A stretch of 64,000 bases of DNA, taken from the NCBI RefSeq assembly GCF_000423625.1, contig NZ_AUII01000013.1, positions 1-64,000 of the forward strand, written 5' to 3'. Both the position numbers and the translations under genes were made by a program. Positions within the stretch are counted from its first letter, which is position 1. Each line of letters opens with the position of its first letter. The stretch comes from Pseudonocardia asaccharolytica DSM 44247 = NBRC 16224 (GTDB lineage: Bacteria; Actinomycetota; Actinomycetes; Mycobacteriales; Pseudonocardiaceae). Shown here one piece after another: positions 17,904 to 26,138 of this stretch. Under the pieces are notes generated by a model. That model made no database searches. It saw only the letters and a list, made by a program, of their open reading frames with translations, and was not told the DNA's origin.

Positions 17904-19117
17904 CTCCTCGGGCTGTGCGGCGGAGTCGGGGACGGTGGTCAGCCGGGCTCGCTTGAGGACATCCAGGCCGAGGTAGCGGCGGCCTTCGGCCCGTTCGTCG
18001 TGTTGCTCGGCGAGCAACACGACGAGGCGGATCAGCGCGTCGCGGTCGGGGAAGATGCCACGACGTCGGTCCGACAACGAATCTCGCGGTTGAGCCGCTC
18101 GCTGGGATTATCCGACCAGATCTGGCGCCAGATCTCCTTGGGGAAGGCGGTGAACGCGAGAACGTCGGAACGGCCGGTGTCCAGGTGCTCGGCGACGGCG
18201 GGGAGCTTCTCGGCAAGGGTGTCGAGAACCCGGTCGAACTGCGCGTGCACGCTGGCGGCGTCGGGCTGGTCGTAGACCGAACCCAGCAGCGCCCGCACCC
18301 ACGGCCAGCTGCTCCGGGGAGTGATCGCCCTCAGGTTCGCTGGGTAGTGGGGGCGGCACCGCTGCCAGGACGCGCCGGGCAGGGCGGCGCCGATGGCGTC
18401 GACCAGCCCGCGGTGCGCATCCGAGGTGACCAGCCTGACTCCGGTCAACCCGCGCGCGGTCAGGTCGCGGAAGAACCCGAGCCGGCCGGCGCCGTCCTCG
18501 GCCGAGCTGACCTGCAGGCCGAGGATCTCCCGGTGCCCGTCACCGTTGACCCCGGTGGCGACCAGCGCGTGCACGTTCACCACGCGGCCGCCCTCGCGGA
18601 CCTTCAACGCGAGCGCGTCGGCGGCCACGAAGGTGTAGGGGCCTTGGTCGAGCGGGCGGGCACGGAACTCGGCGACCGTGGCGTCGAGCTCGGCGGCCAT
18701 CGTGGAGACCTGCGACTTGGACAGCCGGGTGATCCCCAGCGACTCCGCAAGGCGCTCCATCCGCCGGGTCGACACCCCGAGCAGGTAGCAGGTCGCCACC
18801 ACCGTGGTCAGGGCGCGTTCGGCGCGGCGGCGGCGCTGCAGCAGCGAGTCCGGGAAGTAGCTGCCCCCGCGCAGCTCGGGGATCGCCACGTCCAGGGTGC
18901 CGGTGCGGGTGTCGAAGTCGCGGTGCCGGTAGCCGTTGCGGGTGTCGACCCGCTCCGGGCTGCGTTCGCCGTAGCCGGCGCCGCAGATCGCGTCGGCCTC
19001 GGCCGACATCAAAGTGTTGAGGAACGTGGTCAACATCGAACGCAGCAGATCCGGCGACGCGGACGCCAGCTGCTCGTGCAGAAAGCGGGCGGGGTCGGTA
19101 CTCGACGGTGCGGTCAT
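17900..19117 (-). pseudogene. IS256-family (Mutator-type) transposase, frameshifted
   Basis: From ATG 19117 the frame gives about 350 residues of a Mutator-type transposase: VDTRNGYRHRDFDTRTGTLDVA, YLLGVSTRRMERLAESLGI, and VRLVTSDAHRGLVDAIGAAL with the catalytic Asp. At about 18,057 the good reading jumps frame, from REIRCRTDVV to GIFPDRDALIRLV, then AEGRRYLGLDVLKRARL. One missing G in a G run would explain it. The C-terminal end runs into flanking DNA without a proper stop. A segment at 19211-19238 may be part of one terminal inverted repeat; no mate was found on the other side. Likely inactive. Confidence 0.8.
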
Positions 19118-19345
19118 CGCGTGGTGCTCCCGTCGGACTGTGGTAGGTCTCCAAGAAGATCACGCGGTGGCCGCCCTACTCCTCTACGCCACGCCCCTCA
19201 CCAGGGGCCCTGCCGTACACCACTCTGGTGGACGCCACTCGCGCTCCACGTGACGATGGGATCCCTGCGGAACCGATTTCCGGTGAGCCAGCGGTTAGCG
19301 TAATCTTGTCCCGAACCATGCGTAACCGCTCTACCAGCGACAACG

Positions 19346-19381
19346 GTGGGGCGGGTGGGGCTCGAACCCACGACCTGACGG
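19346..19381. repeat. attL, 36-bp core
   Basis: Identical over 36 bases to 60277-60312. The sequence covers the tRNA-Met 3' end (anticodon-stem 3' strand, variable loop, T arm, acceptor 3' strand) plus two bases downstream. Left of it is the original 3' flank of the tRNA; right of it the sequence diverges from the tRNA at once. It is the displaced tRNA end left by integration. Confidence 0.9.
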
Positions 19382-19509
19382 TTGTCGATCCCGTTGCCCT
19401 GTCGCTGCCCGCTCCCGTCCGTTGACGGCCTGACCAGCGGCGCGAACACCCGTTGCTCCCGGGTGCCGCCCGATCATGTCGGACGATTCCGTGGCGTAAG
19501 CGCGGCTGT

Positions 19510-20655
19510 CTACAGTAGATCTTCCAGGGCCGCCGCAGCCTCCGCCGAGGCGATCCCCCGCCCCATGTAGACCCGCTGGGTCATGGACGGGTCCGCATGC
19601 CCGGCCACGTCCGCGATCGCCCGCGCCGACAGGCCCGCCTCGTCGAGCACGGTCACGCAGGTCTTGCGGAACACATGGGAGGTGACCCACCCGAACCCGG
19701 CCGCGTCGCGTGCCTGACGCATCACCCGCGCCACGTTGCCCGGCCACCGCCACCCGCCGAGCTCGTCGGGGAACACCGGATAGCCGGAGTCCTCGGCGAC
19801 CCGCCGCCCGAGCAGCATGTCCACGCACCAGCGCGGCACCTGCAGCGTGCGGGTCCCGGCCGCCGACTTCGCGCCGGCCACCCGCTGCAGCCCGACCCCG
19901 CGCACCGGGACGAGATGCCAGCGCACCGCCACCGTGCCCGCCTCGAGGTCGACCTCGTCCCATGAGACGGCAAGCGCCTCGCTGATGCGGCAGCCGGTCG
20001 CGAGCATGAACCGGGTCAGGTCCGGAATCGCCCAGCGGGCCGCCTTCTCGTCGGCCTCCATCGCCGCCAGCCACCGTGCCCGCTCGTCGCGGGTCATCGC
20101 CCGCGGCGGCCGCCTGCGCCCGCCGGGGATCGGCGAGATGTCCCGGACCGGGTTGGCCGGAATCGCACCCATGCGGGCGGCGTAGCCGAGGATCCCCGAC
20201 AGCACCGTGCGGGCGCTCTTGGTCGCCGAGGCGCCCTTCCGCTTGCGCAGCTCCAGCTTCCACACCTCGCAGCGTGCGACGGTCACCTCGCGCAGCCGCA
20301 GCCCGCCGAGGGCCGGCTCGATGTAGAGCGTCCACGCCGAGCGGTACACGGTCAGCGTGGGGTGCGCGAGCTCGCCGGCCTCCTGCTGTGCCTGGCGCTG
20401 TGCGAACCAGTGCGCAGCGGCGTCGCGCACCCGCGAGTCGGGGCCCAGGTGCGCCTCGGCGGCCTGCCGGCGCTCGGACAGCGCGACCTTGACCGCGTTC
20501 TCGGCGGCCGCCCGGCTGCGGGCCCGCCGCCGCAGGTGCCGGGTCTCGCCGTCGGGGCTGCGGTAGCGGCACCGCGCCTCCCACAGCTTGTCACCGAGCT
20601 GCCGGGTGGTGATGTTGCCGTGGGCACCGACGGGCAGCGGCGGACGGCCGCTCAC
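19510..20655 (-). CDS. Tyrosine recombinase (integrase)
   Basis: A 381-residue phage-type integrase. Order: N-terminal arm-binding strands (LWEARCRYRSPDGETRHL), a SAM-like core-binding domain (HPTLTVYRSAWTLYIEPALG), and the catalytic domain with the first Arg in LATGCRISEAL. The H-x-x-R box is SHVFRKT, followed by DVAGHADPSMTQRVYMG with the second His and the nucleophilic Tyr. All catalytic residues are present, so it should be active. GTG 20655 overlaps the upstream stop (GTGA), coupling it to the protease gene. Its nearness to attL fits the usual layout for site-specific insertion into tRNA genes. Confidence 0.95.
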   Translation of the reverse strand: MSGRPPLPVGAHGNITTRQLGDKLWEARCRYRSPDGETRHLRRRARSRAAAENAVKVALSERRQAAEAHLGPDSRVRDAAAHWFAQRQAQQEAGELAHPTLTVYRSAWTLYIEPALGGLRLREVTVARCEVWKLELRKRKGASATKSARTVLSGILGYAARMGAIPANPVRDISPIPGGRRRPPRAMTRDERARWLAAMEADEKAARWAIPDLTRFMLATGCRISEALAVSWDEVDLEAGTVAVRWHLVPVRGVGLQRVAGAKSAAGTRTLQVPRWCVDMLLGRRVAEDSGYPVFPDELGGWRWPGNVARVMRQARDAAGFGWVTSHVFRKTCVTVLDEAGLSARAIADVAGHADPSMTQRVYMGRGIASAEAAAALEDLL

Positions 20656-21089
20656 GGCGACTCCGGCCGTGGCCACGGGATGGTCGGTGGGTTGAGCGCC
20701 GTCTCGATGGTGTCCCGGTCCACCAGGTAGCGGGCGGCCAGCTCCTGCAGGTCCTCCTCGGTCCAGCGACGCTGCCCGGCGAGCTCGGCGCCGTCGGGCA
20801 CCAGCAGGTGCGCGGTCTGATGCTGCACCGCGACTTCCTCGGTCGCCGCGAGTCGCCGCGGCACCGGGCCGCGCAGCAGATGCACCAGCTCGTGCACCAG
20901 CGTCGAGCGCATCTCGGGCAGCGTCTGGCCGGCCGCCAGGTACACGGTCTGGCTGTCGAAGTGGGTGAACCCGAGCGCCCCGGTGGGTAGATCGGTCATG
21001 TGCAGGGACAGCCGGCCTCGCCGGGTCAGGACGTCGTACAGGGCTTGGATGAGGCCGACGGCGTCGGCTCGCGGGGAGTAACGAACCAC
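20652..21089 (-). CDS. ImmA/IrrE-family metallopeptidase
   Basis: A 145-residue protein with the zinc motif in STLVHELVHLLRG (HExxH) and the third-ligand region EEVAVQHQTAHLLVP. This is the ImmA/IrrE type, which cleaves phage or ICE repressors to allow induction. It lies between the XRE repressor and the integrase in one minus-strand unit, the same partnership as ImmR/ImmA of ICEBs1. The inferred role is inactivation of the repressor at 21154-21615 under stress. The protein is short, lacking any extra sensor domain. Confidence 0.85.
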   Translation of the reverse strand: MVRYSPRADAVGLIQALYDVLTRRGRLSLHMTDLPTGALGFTHFDSQTVYLAAGQTLPEMRSTLVHELVHLLRGPVPRRLAATEEVAVQHQTAHLLVPDGAELAGQRRWTEEDLQELAARYLVDRDTIETALNPPTIPWPRPESP

Positions 21090-21153
21090 ACACGTACTGT
21101 CGTACGCGAAAGGATGAGACGTTAGCGGCCGATCGGCGGATCGTACCGAACTG

Positions 21154-21615
21154 TTACTGATCGTCCCGCTCTCTGCGGCGTCGGGCTGCCCAGTGCTCGC
21201 CCTCGACGCCGAGATCTTCCGGGCTGATGCGGGGGATCGAGATCGGCGGGGCAGGTGGCAGGTCCTGCTCCTCGTCAGGGATGAGGCGGCGACTCAGCTC
21301 GGCGAGCAGCTCGCCGTTCGACATGTCCCGGGCGCTGCGGTGGCGTTCGACGACGGTGACCTCAATGTCCTCGGGGGTGAGCAGGCCGGCGGCGATCATA
21401 CCCTCGGCGGTCGGTACCCCGAGCGCCTCGCACACCGTGCGGATCGATTCGAGGTCGGGTGTGGCGCCGCGGGTGAGCCAGCGTGAGACCTGGGGCCGTG
21501 AGGCCTTGCCTCCGCTGCGACGGACGAGGTCGGCTTGGATCCAGCCGCGTTCGTCGAGTTGAGCTTGTAGCCATTGCGCCCAGGATGAGGCCTGCCGGGG
21601 ATTGGGTGCCGTCAC
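21154..21615 (-). CDS. XRE-type helix-turn-helix repressor
   Basis: A 153-residue regulator. Its N-terminal HTH reads WLQAQLDERGWIQADLVRRS, then RPQVSRWLTRGATPDLESI. A recognisable linker (DIEVTVVERHRSARDMSNGE) and an acidic-proline tail follow. It is the probable lysogeny repressor: it faces the lytic genes across a 224-base gap with palindromes and is followed by the ImmA-like protease. GTG 21615 is the only good start. The tail could be the protease target (inference). Confidence 0.85.
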   Translation of the reverse strand: MTAPNPRQASSWAQWLQAQLDERGWIQADLVRRSGGKASRPQVSRWLTRGATPDLESIRTVCEALGVPTAEGMIAAGLLTPEDIEVTVVERHRSARDMSNGELLAELSRRLIPDEEQDLPPAPPISIPRISPEDLGVEGEHWAARRRRERDDQ

Positions 21616-21629
21616 GGCCTCTGATGGTA

Positions 21630-21816
21630 GTTGCGTACACGCAGCACGGGGATCTCTGAGCGGGTGAACCTCCCGCAGCTACGGCGATCGGTGAGCGTTG
21701 CGCACGCGCAACGGAGTCAGAGCCACTGACGAACGACACGCAGTCTCACCAAGGCAATGTGTTGCGTTAGCGAGAGGGTCCGACTATGTTGCTGCCTGTC
21801 CGAGATATCTCTCGGA
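21630..21816. promoter_or_regulatory. Divergent lysogeny-switch operators
   Basis: Between the repressor and the Cro-like gene lie several symmetric sites. CGTTGCGCACGCGCAACG at 21696-21713 is an 8+8 inverted repeat with a 2-base centre. A related TTGCGTACACGCA is at 21631-21643, and another TTGCGTTAGCG half-like site lies near 21764. A different 18-bp inverted repeat, TCCGAGATATCTCTCGGA, is at 21799-21816. The TTGCG sites flank both start regions as expected for repressor/Cro operators. The fourth may bind a second regulator or form an RNA hairpin in the leader. Confidence 0.6.
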
Positions 21817-21838
21817 TGAGCAACAGGAGGACACGGAC

Positions 21839-22090
21839 GTGAGTTCCACCAACCGCCCCACCATCCGCATCCGAACCGATCAGCTCGACGTGGCCCGCCG
21901 CGCGGCCGGCCTGGTCAGTGACGCCGCATTGGCCCAGGCCATGGGGATGCACGGCGCCACCGTCGGCCGCACCCTCTCCGGCAAGGCCCAGCTCGGCGGC
22001 GCGTTCATCGCCGGGCTGCTCAAGGCGTTCCCCGGCTTGTCGTTCGAGGATCTGTTCGCCGTCGAGCAGCCCGAGGCGATCCCGGCATGA
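21839..22090 (+). CDS. Cro-like helix-turn-helix regulator
   Basis: An 83-residue DNA-binding protein: IRTDQLDVARRAAGLVSDAA, LAQAMGMHGATVGRTLSGKA (HTH), then FIAGLLKAFPGLSFEDLF. This is the compact form seen in Cro or plasmid XRE regulators. GTG 21839 follows AGGAGG at a good distance. As first gene of the rightward early operon, opposite the repressor, it is the likely Cro counterpart. It overlaps the Xis-like gene by 4 bases. Confidence 0.8.
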   Translation: MSSTNRPTIRIRTDQLDVARRAAGLVSDAALAQAMGMHGATVGRTLSGKAQLGGAFIAGLLKAFPGLSFEDLFAVEQPEAIPA

Positions 22091-22281
22091 ACACCCAGAC
22101 CCGCGAGGGCGCGCCGCCGCGGACCGCCTACACCGCCGCCGAGGTCGCCGCCTCCCTCAACCTGCCGATCAAGCAGGTCTACGCGCTGTGCCGCACTGGG
22201 CGACTCCGCCACCGCCGCGTCGGCAAGCACATCCGCATCCCCGTCGCCGCGCTCGCCGAGTTCAACGACGGCCGCGACTGA
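22087..22281 (+). CDS. Excisionase-like MerR/HTH_17 DNA-binding protein
   Basis: A 64-residue protein with the HTH_17 excisionase pattern: YTAAEVAASLNLPIKQVYAL, then CRTGRLRHRRVGKHIRIPV. It is the size of phage and AICE Xis proteins, which bend att DNA and direct the integrase toward excision. It is coupled to the Cro-like gene rather than to the integrase, so excision would switch on with the lytic programme. Confidence 0.85.
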   Translation: MNTQTREGAPPRTAYTAAEVAASLNLPIKQVYALCRTGRLRHRRVGKHIRIPVAALAEFNDGRD

Positions 22282-22303
22282 CCCCCGTCCGAGGAGCCCG
22301 ACT

Positions 22304-22720
22304 ATGACCACCACTTCGAAGCCCACGGCGGCCGAGTACGCCGCCGGGCTCCGCCAGCTCGCCGACATGATCGAAACCAACCCCGACATCCGGACCGCCT
22401 ACCTCGAGCGCATGCACGTCTGGTGCCCGCGCGACCGCGAGGAGCTCCAGCGGGTCGTTCGCGCCGGCCTCGCCGCAGGCGCCCACGTCGACAAGGAGTA
22501 CAGCGACCACGCCGCGAACGTGGTCCTGCGGTTCGGCCCCGTCGCCGCCATGGCCCTGGCGGGCCGCTCGATGGTGTGCGAGCGCGTCGTCGTCGGCACC
22601 CGCACCGTGCGCGTCCCCGACCCCGCCTACGTGCCGCCAGAGACCCCCACGGTCGAGCAGACCGTCGAGATCACCGAGTGGCGCTGCAACCCGCTCATGA
22701 CCGAACCCGCCGCCCACTGA
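22304..22720 (+). CDS. Early phage protein of unknown function
   Basis: A 138-residue protein with no known motif. The N-terminal half is helical (EYAAGLRQLADMIETNPDIR), a pattern often seen in short actinophage early proteins. The C-terminal half is strand-rich and ends VEITEWRCNPLM. GAGGAGC precedes the ATG. It lies in the rightward early operon after Xis. Its N-terminal part resembles in layout that of the next gene but is not a clear repeat of it. Confidence 0.65.
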   Translation: MTTTSKPTAAEYAAGLRQLADMIETNPDIRTAYLERMHVWCPRDREELQRVVRAGLAAGAHVDKEYSDHAANVVLRFGPVAAMALAGRSMVCERVVVGTRTVRVPDPAYVPPETPTVEQTVEITEWRCNPLMTEPAAH

Positions 22721-22738
22721 CCCCCCAGGAGCCCGACC

Positions 22739-23068
22739 ATGACCGACACCGTCACCGACATCACCGCCGTGCCGCTGGCGCTGCGCGTCGCCGTCGACCT
22801 GCGCGCGCTCGCCGACATCGCCGCCGCCGACCCCGAGCTCGCCACCCGGCTCGCCGACACCCTCGGCTGCCTCTACGTCGTGCTCGACGAGTACGACCCC
22901 CTCACCCCCGACCGGCTCATCGACGCCCTGGTCGCCGAACACGGCGCCACCCCGGGACGGCGCGAGCGCCCCAGCCCGCCGTGGGCGGCCGCCAGCGCCG
23001 CCCTGCCCGCCGGGGCGATCCGCCTGGTCGCGCTGCAGCCCCAGCCCGACATCGGGGACGCCGAGTGA
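22739..23068 (+). CDS. Early phage protein of unknown function
   Basis: A 109-residue, mostly helical acidic protein (VDLRALADIAAADPELATRL, then DRLIDALVAEHG) with a loop rich in Arg and Pro. No known domain is recognised. CAGGAGC precedes the ATG, and the stop overlaps the next start (GTGA). Its presence in a tightly packed operon supports it as a real gene. Confidence 0.6.
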   Translation: MTDTVTDITAVPLALRVAVDLRALADIAAADPELATRLADTLGCLYVVLDEYDPLTPDRLIDALVAEHGATPGRRERPSPPWAAASAALPAGAIRLVALQPQPDIGDAE

Positions 23069-23220
23069 GCGTGCTGGTCATCGCCGCGGCCGACGCCGCC
23101 GCGCTCGCCGTGATCGCCGGCCTGGCCGTGGCCCAGATGCGGGCCCGCCGCCGCGTCGGCGCGCACCGGCTGCGCCGCCACCACACCCGCTCCATCGTCC
23201 TGAAAGGACAGCCCCGATGA
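23065..23220 (+). CDS. Small single-helix membrane protein
   Basis: A 51-residue protein: one hydrophobic helix (VLVIAAADAAALAVIAGLAV) followed by a very basic tail (MRARRRVGAHRLRRHH). GTG 23065 overlaps the previous stop by 4 bases and the stop overlaps the next ATG, so it is embedded in the operon. An inner-membrane anchor or inhibitor role is possible, but nothing shows it. Confidence 0.5.
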   Translation: MSVLVIAAADAAALAVIAGLAVAQMRARRRVGAHRLRRHHTRSIVLKGQPR

Positions 23221-23510
23221 TCGCCGTCGCGTTGTTCGCCGCCGTGGTCGCGCTGCTCGCGGCCGCCGCCCTGGCCGTGCAGGTCCGCCTCATGTCCGCC
23301 CGCGTCGACCGCATCAACAGCGCCACCGGGCTGTGGCGCGTCGCCGAGCGACCCCAATCGGTGGACTCCCCCACCGCGCTGCTCGACGCGTTCGACCGGG
23401 CCCTCGCCGAGTTCCTCGACCAGCACACCCCCGCAGACGCGGACGGGTCCCCGCCGGAGCGCCCCGACGGAGACCCGTACCCGCCTCACCGTCACCCGAC
23501 CACCCCCTGA
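23217..23510 (+). CDS. Membrane-anchored early protein
   Basis: A 97-residue protein with an N-terminal transmembrane helix (IAVALFAAVVALLAAAALAV). A short helical region (LLDAFDRALAEFLDQHTP) and a Pro/Asp-rich end follow. Start and stop overlap or adjoin neighbours. Together with the previous gene it forms a pair of membrane proteins in the early region; superinfection exclusion would be one conventional reason for such a pair, which is inference only. Confidence 0.55.
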   Translation: MIAVALFAAVVALLAAAALAVQVRLMSARVDRINSATGLWRVAERPQSVDSPTALLDAFDRALAEFLDQHTPADADGSPPERPDGDPYPPHRHPTTP

Positions 23511-23527
23511 ACAGGAGCACCCGAGCG

Positions 23528-24073
23528 ATGCACACCCTACCGCCTGACACACCGTCCGATGTGCTCGATCCACCGAACCCGACCGGGCTGTGCTGGTGCG
23601 GCTGCGGGCAGCAGACCCCGCTCGCCCGCCGCACCTCCACCCGGGACCGGCTGCTACGCGGCCACCACCTGCGCTACCTGCCGCAGCATCACCACCGCTG
23701 CCGGGCGCCGGTCGGCCCGCCCGCCGATGTACCCGCCGACGCCTGGCGGTGCGCCCGCTGCGACTGGCCGCTGCACCCGCAGACCACCCCGCCCCGGCCG
23801 GGGTACCGCAGACACAGCGCCCGAGGCCTCTGCCTCACCTGCCACCGGCGACTCACCGGCACCGACGAGCTGTACGACTACGGACGCACCACCTACACCC
23901 GCGACGAGGTACTCGACGAATGGGACCAGCTGCGCCGCGACGGAGTGCCGCGGTGCGAGGCGGCCCGACGGATCGGGATCAGCCTCGACGCGCTCGACGC
24001 GCACATCTACCGGGCCCGCCGCGACGGTGACCCCCGCGCCGTCCTCGGCGCCCGCGGACTGGTGGCGGCGTGA
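23528..24073 (+). CDS. Zinc-finger and helix-turn-helix protein
   Basis: A 181-residue protein with two metal-binding-looking clusters: GLCWCGCGQQTPLARR and WRCARCDWPL together with GLCLTCHRRL. They are followed by a C-terminal homeodomain-like HTH (YTRDEVLDEWDQLRRDG, then CEAARRIGISLDALDAHIYR). Such combinations are frequent in actinophage early regions and are taken as DNA-binding. ATG 23528 has GGAGC upstream. A much longer open frame above it is non-coding overlap with the previous gene. Confidence 0.65.
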   Translation: MHTLPPDTPSDVLDPPNPTGLCWCGCGQQTPLARRTSTRDRLLRGHHLRYLPQHHHRCRAPVGPPADVPADAWRCARCDWPLHPQTTPPRPGYRRHSARGLCLTCHRRLTGTDELYDYGRTTYTRDEVLDEWDQLRRDGVPRCEAARRIGISLDALDAHIYRARRDGDPRAVLGARGLVAA

Positions 24074-24213
24074 ACCCCGTGCAGGCCGACACGGCCCCGT
24101 CGGCAGCCGACGCCACGGACATCCCCGCCGAGATCTGCCCCCGGTGCGACCGGCTCGACGACCCCGCACTCGGCAGGCCCTGCCCCTGCCGCGCCTGGAA
24201 GGAAACCCGATGA
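24070..24213 (+). CDS. Very small Cys-rich protein
   Basis: A 47-residue protein in GTGA overlap at both ends. Its only feature is CPRCDRLDDPALGRPCPC, a possible zinc knuckle. Overlapping starts and stops on both sides suggest it is translated, but the function is unknown. Confidence 0.45.
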   Translation: MNPVQADTAPSAADATDIPAEICPRCDRLDDPALGRPCPCRAWKETR

Positions 24214-24548
24214 GCACCCGCATGACCGTCAACGAACCGGGCACCACCGCCGTCGACAGCCTGGCAACCTGGGTGCAGGCCTACCGCGAAGCCTGCACCA
24301 ACCGCGACCAGTGGGGCGAGATCGCCGACCGAGCCAAACAACAGATCACCACCCACCTCGAGCAGACCGGCGCCGAGATCGGCACCATCAACGGTCACCC
24401 CGCCGTAAAGTGGACCGAAGTCGTGTCCCGACGGCTCAACACCAAGGCGTTGAGGGAGAAAGATCCCGAGATCGCCGACCGCTACACGATCGAAACCGTG
24501 TCTCGCAGGTTCGCTCTGCTCACTCCCACCGACACCGGTGAGCAGTGA
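24210..24548 (+). CDS. Phage protein associated with RecB-like nuclease
   Basis: A 112-residue helical protein. The C-terminal stretch VSRRLNTKALREKDPEIADR, followed by YTIETVSRRFAL, is the type often found in small proteins just upstream of phage exonucleases. It overlaps the nuclease start by 1-4 bases. It probably works with the nuclease in recombination or replication; the precise role is unknown. Confidence 0.6.
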   Translation: MSTRMTVNEPGTTAVDSLATWVQAYREACTNRDQWGEIADRAKQQITTHLEQTGAEIGTINGHPAVKWTEVVSRRLNTKALREKDPEIADRYTIETVSRRFALLTPTDTGEQ

Positions 24549-25330
24549 TGGAACTCGCCGCGTTCGCGCCCCGAGCCGAGGACGAGCACCCGATCAGAAT
24601 CGCGCTGCGCTCGGCGATCGTCGACGCCGCCAACAACGCACCCCGGTCGCTGCAAACCGCGCTCGGCCCCTCCGAATACGGCGATCCCTGCGCCCGCCGC
24701 CTCGCCTACAAGATTATGGAAGCGCCGAAGGTCAACACCGACAGTGACCCGTGGGCGTCCATCCTCGGCACCGCCGGACACGCCTGGCTCGCCGACGCCC
24801 TCACCGCCGACAACCAGCGCACCGGCGAAACCCGCTGGCTCATCGAGCAACGCCTCCAGATCCGCGACGGGCTCACCGGATCTTGCGACGCCTACTACGT
24901 GCCCCGCCGCGCCGTCGTCGATCACAAAATCGTCGGCCCGGCCAAGCTCCGCGAATACCGGGCCTCTGGTCCCCCCGACCAGTACCGCAAACAGGTCCAC
25001 CTCTACGGCTACGGCTACACCCGACTCGGGCTTCCCGTCGCCGAGGTCGCCCTCGCGTTCTACCCGCGCGCCGGGCAGCTGTCCGGCCTGCACCTGTGGT
25101 CCGAGCCGTACGACGAGGAAATCGCGCTCGCCGCGATCAACCGCGTCGACACGATCATCACAGTCGCCTACCAACTGCAGGTCGACGACCACCCCGCGCA
25201 CTACACCGCGATCCCCCGCACCCCCAGCCGGACCTGCCTCTACTGCCCGTGGATGCGGCCCGGCCCCGACACCGGGGTCACCTGCCCTGGCGACACCACG
25301 CTCCCCGCGGCCCCGCCGGCCGCGGGCTGA
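24548..25330 (+). CDS. RecB/Cas4-type PD-(D/E)XK exonuclease
   Basis: A 260-residue nuclease. SEYGDPCARRLAYKIM opens the fold, with the first Cys of an iron-sulfur cluster. ILGTAGHAWL follows. GSCDAYYVPRRAVVDHKIVG carries the Asp and the D-x-K catalytic motif, and QVHLYGYGYTRLG is the QxxxY helix. The end RTCLYCPWMRPG with a further TCPG gives the other cluster cysteines. It is a phage recombination or DNA-processing exonuclease. ATG 24548 is used; GTG 24545 is an in-frame alternative. Confidence 0.85.
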   Translation: MELAAFAPRAEDEHPIRIALRSAIVDAANNAPRSLQTALGPSEYGDPCARRLAYKIMEAPKVNTDSDPWASILGTAGHAWLADALTADNQRTGETRWLIEQRLQIRDGLTGSCDAYYVPRRAVVDHKIVGPAKLREYRASGPPDQYRKQVHLYGYGYTRLGLPVAEVALAFYPRAGQLSGLHLWSEPYDEEIALAAINRVDTIITVAYQLQVDDHPAHYTAIPRTPSRTCLYCPWMRPGPDTGVTCPGDTTLPAAPPAAG

Positions 25331-25357
25331 GAAACCAAGAGACGGAGACAACGGACC

Positions 25358-25930
25358 ATGGAACTGGGCACCTACGCACCCCGGCCACGTGAGGAATCGA
25401 TCGGCGACCAGCTGCAGGCCAAGGAGGCCGTTGACCGGCCGCTCATCGTGTTCGTCCGGGAGCACCGCACCGGGATCACCACCAGGTTCAAGCCCGACGG
25501 TGACGGAGTCGGGATCATCCTCGACATCGCCGACGTCCACACCAACGAGGTGTGGCTCGACGTGCTGTGGATGAACGGCGCCGTCGTCGACAACCTCGCC
25601 CCCTACGTCGGGCAGGCAGTACCGATCAAGCTCGTGTGGGCGTCCCCGAAGAACGGCGGCAACCCCTACATCAGCCTCGTCGCGCTCGACGGCCCCCAGC
25701 TCGCACAGGCCCAGACCTGGGCGGCCGCTAACCCGACCCGGTTCGACGACGAACGCGCCAACCGTAGTGCAGCTGCGGAGGCTGACGACGCGCAGACCCA
25801 AGCCGCGTCCACGTCCAGCCCGCCCTCGGCCCCGGCTCCGGCTGCAGGGTCGGCCCCACTCGACCCGAACGACCCCGCCGTCGCCGCGCTGCTCGCCCAG
25901 CTCAACGCCCAGCAGACCACCGCCTCCTAA
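25358..25930 (+). CDS. Putative ssDNA-binding replication protein
   Basis: A 190-residue protein. The first 115 residues are strand-rich and could form an OB fold (RPLIVFVREHRTGITTRF, then GIILDIADVHTNEVWLDVL). A low-complexity Ala/Pro/Ser/Asp linker and a short tail PNDPAVAALLAQLN follow. The layout (beta core plus disordered acidic tail) and the place between nuclease and primase are those of a phage SSB. No sequence signature proves it. Confidence 0.6.
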   Translation: MELGTYAPRPREESIGDQLQAKEAVDRPLIVFVREHRTGITTRFKPDGDGVGIILDIADVHTNEVWLDVLWMNGAVVDNLAPYVGQAVPIKLVWASPKNGGNPYISLVALDGPQLAQAQTWAAANPTRFDDERANRSAAAEADDAQTQAASTSSPPSAPAPAAGSAPLDPNDPAVAALLAQLNAQQTTAS

Positions 25931-26036
25931 CGGCGACGGTCAGTGAGCCTGCCGCCCCGGCTGCAGAAGTCGGGGCGGCGGACTGAAAGCCCGTCGCTCC
26001 CCAGCACCACACGGGCACGAGATCACAGAGGTAGCC

Positions 26037-26138
26037 GTGGGAGATACAGTGAACTCGCCCTACATCCTTCGCGTCGGATACGACGGAACGATCAACGTCG
26101 GCGCTGCCACCAACGGCACCAAGGTCGGCAGCCGATGA
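26037..26138 (+). CDS. Tiny leader protein before the primase
   Basis: A 33-residue frame (from GTG 26037, with AGAGG upstream) reading through NSPYILRVGYDGTINVGAA. It ends in an ATGA overlap with the primase start. It may be a real small protein or just a device for translational coupling. Bases 25931-26036 otherwise hold only the untranslated leader. Confidence 0.35.
   Translation: MGDTVNSPYILRVGYDGTINVGAATNGTKVGSR

Noticed and set aside
19228-19425. Open frame across attL reading GGARTHDLT
   Set aside because: It is only the tRNA 3' end and its flank read as protein; the GGARTHDL string is a well-known false product of tRNA genes.
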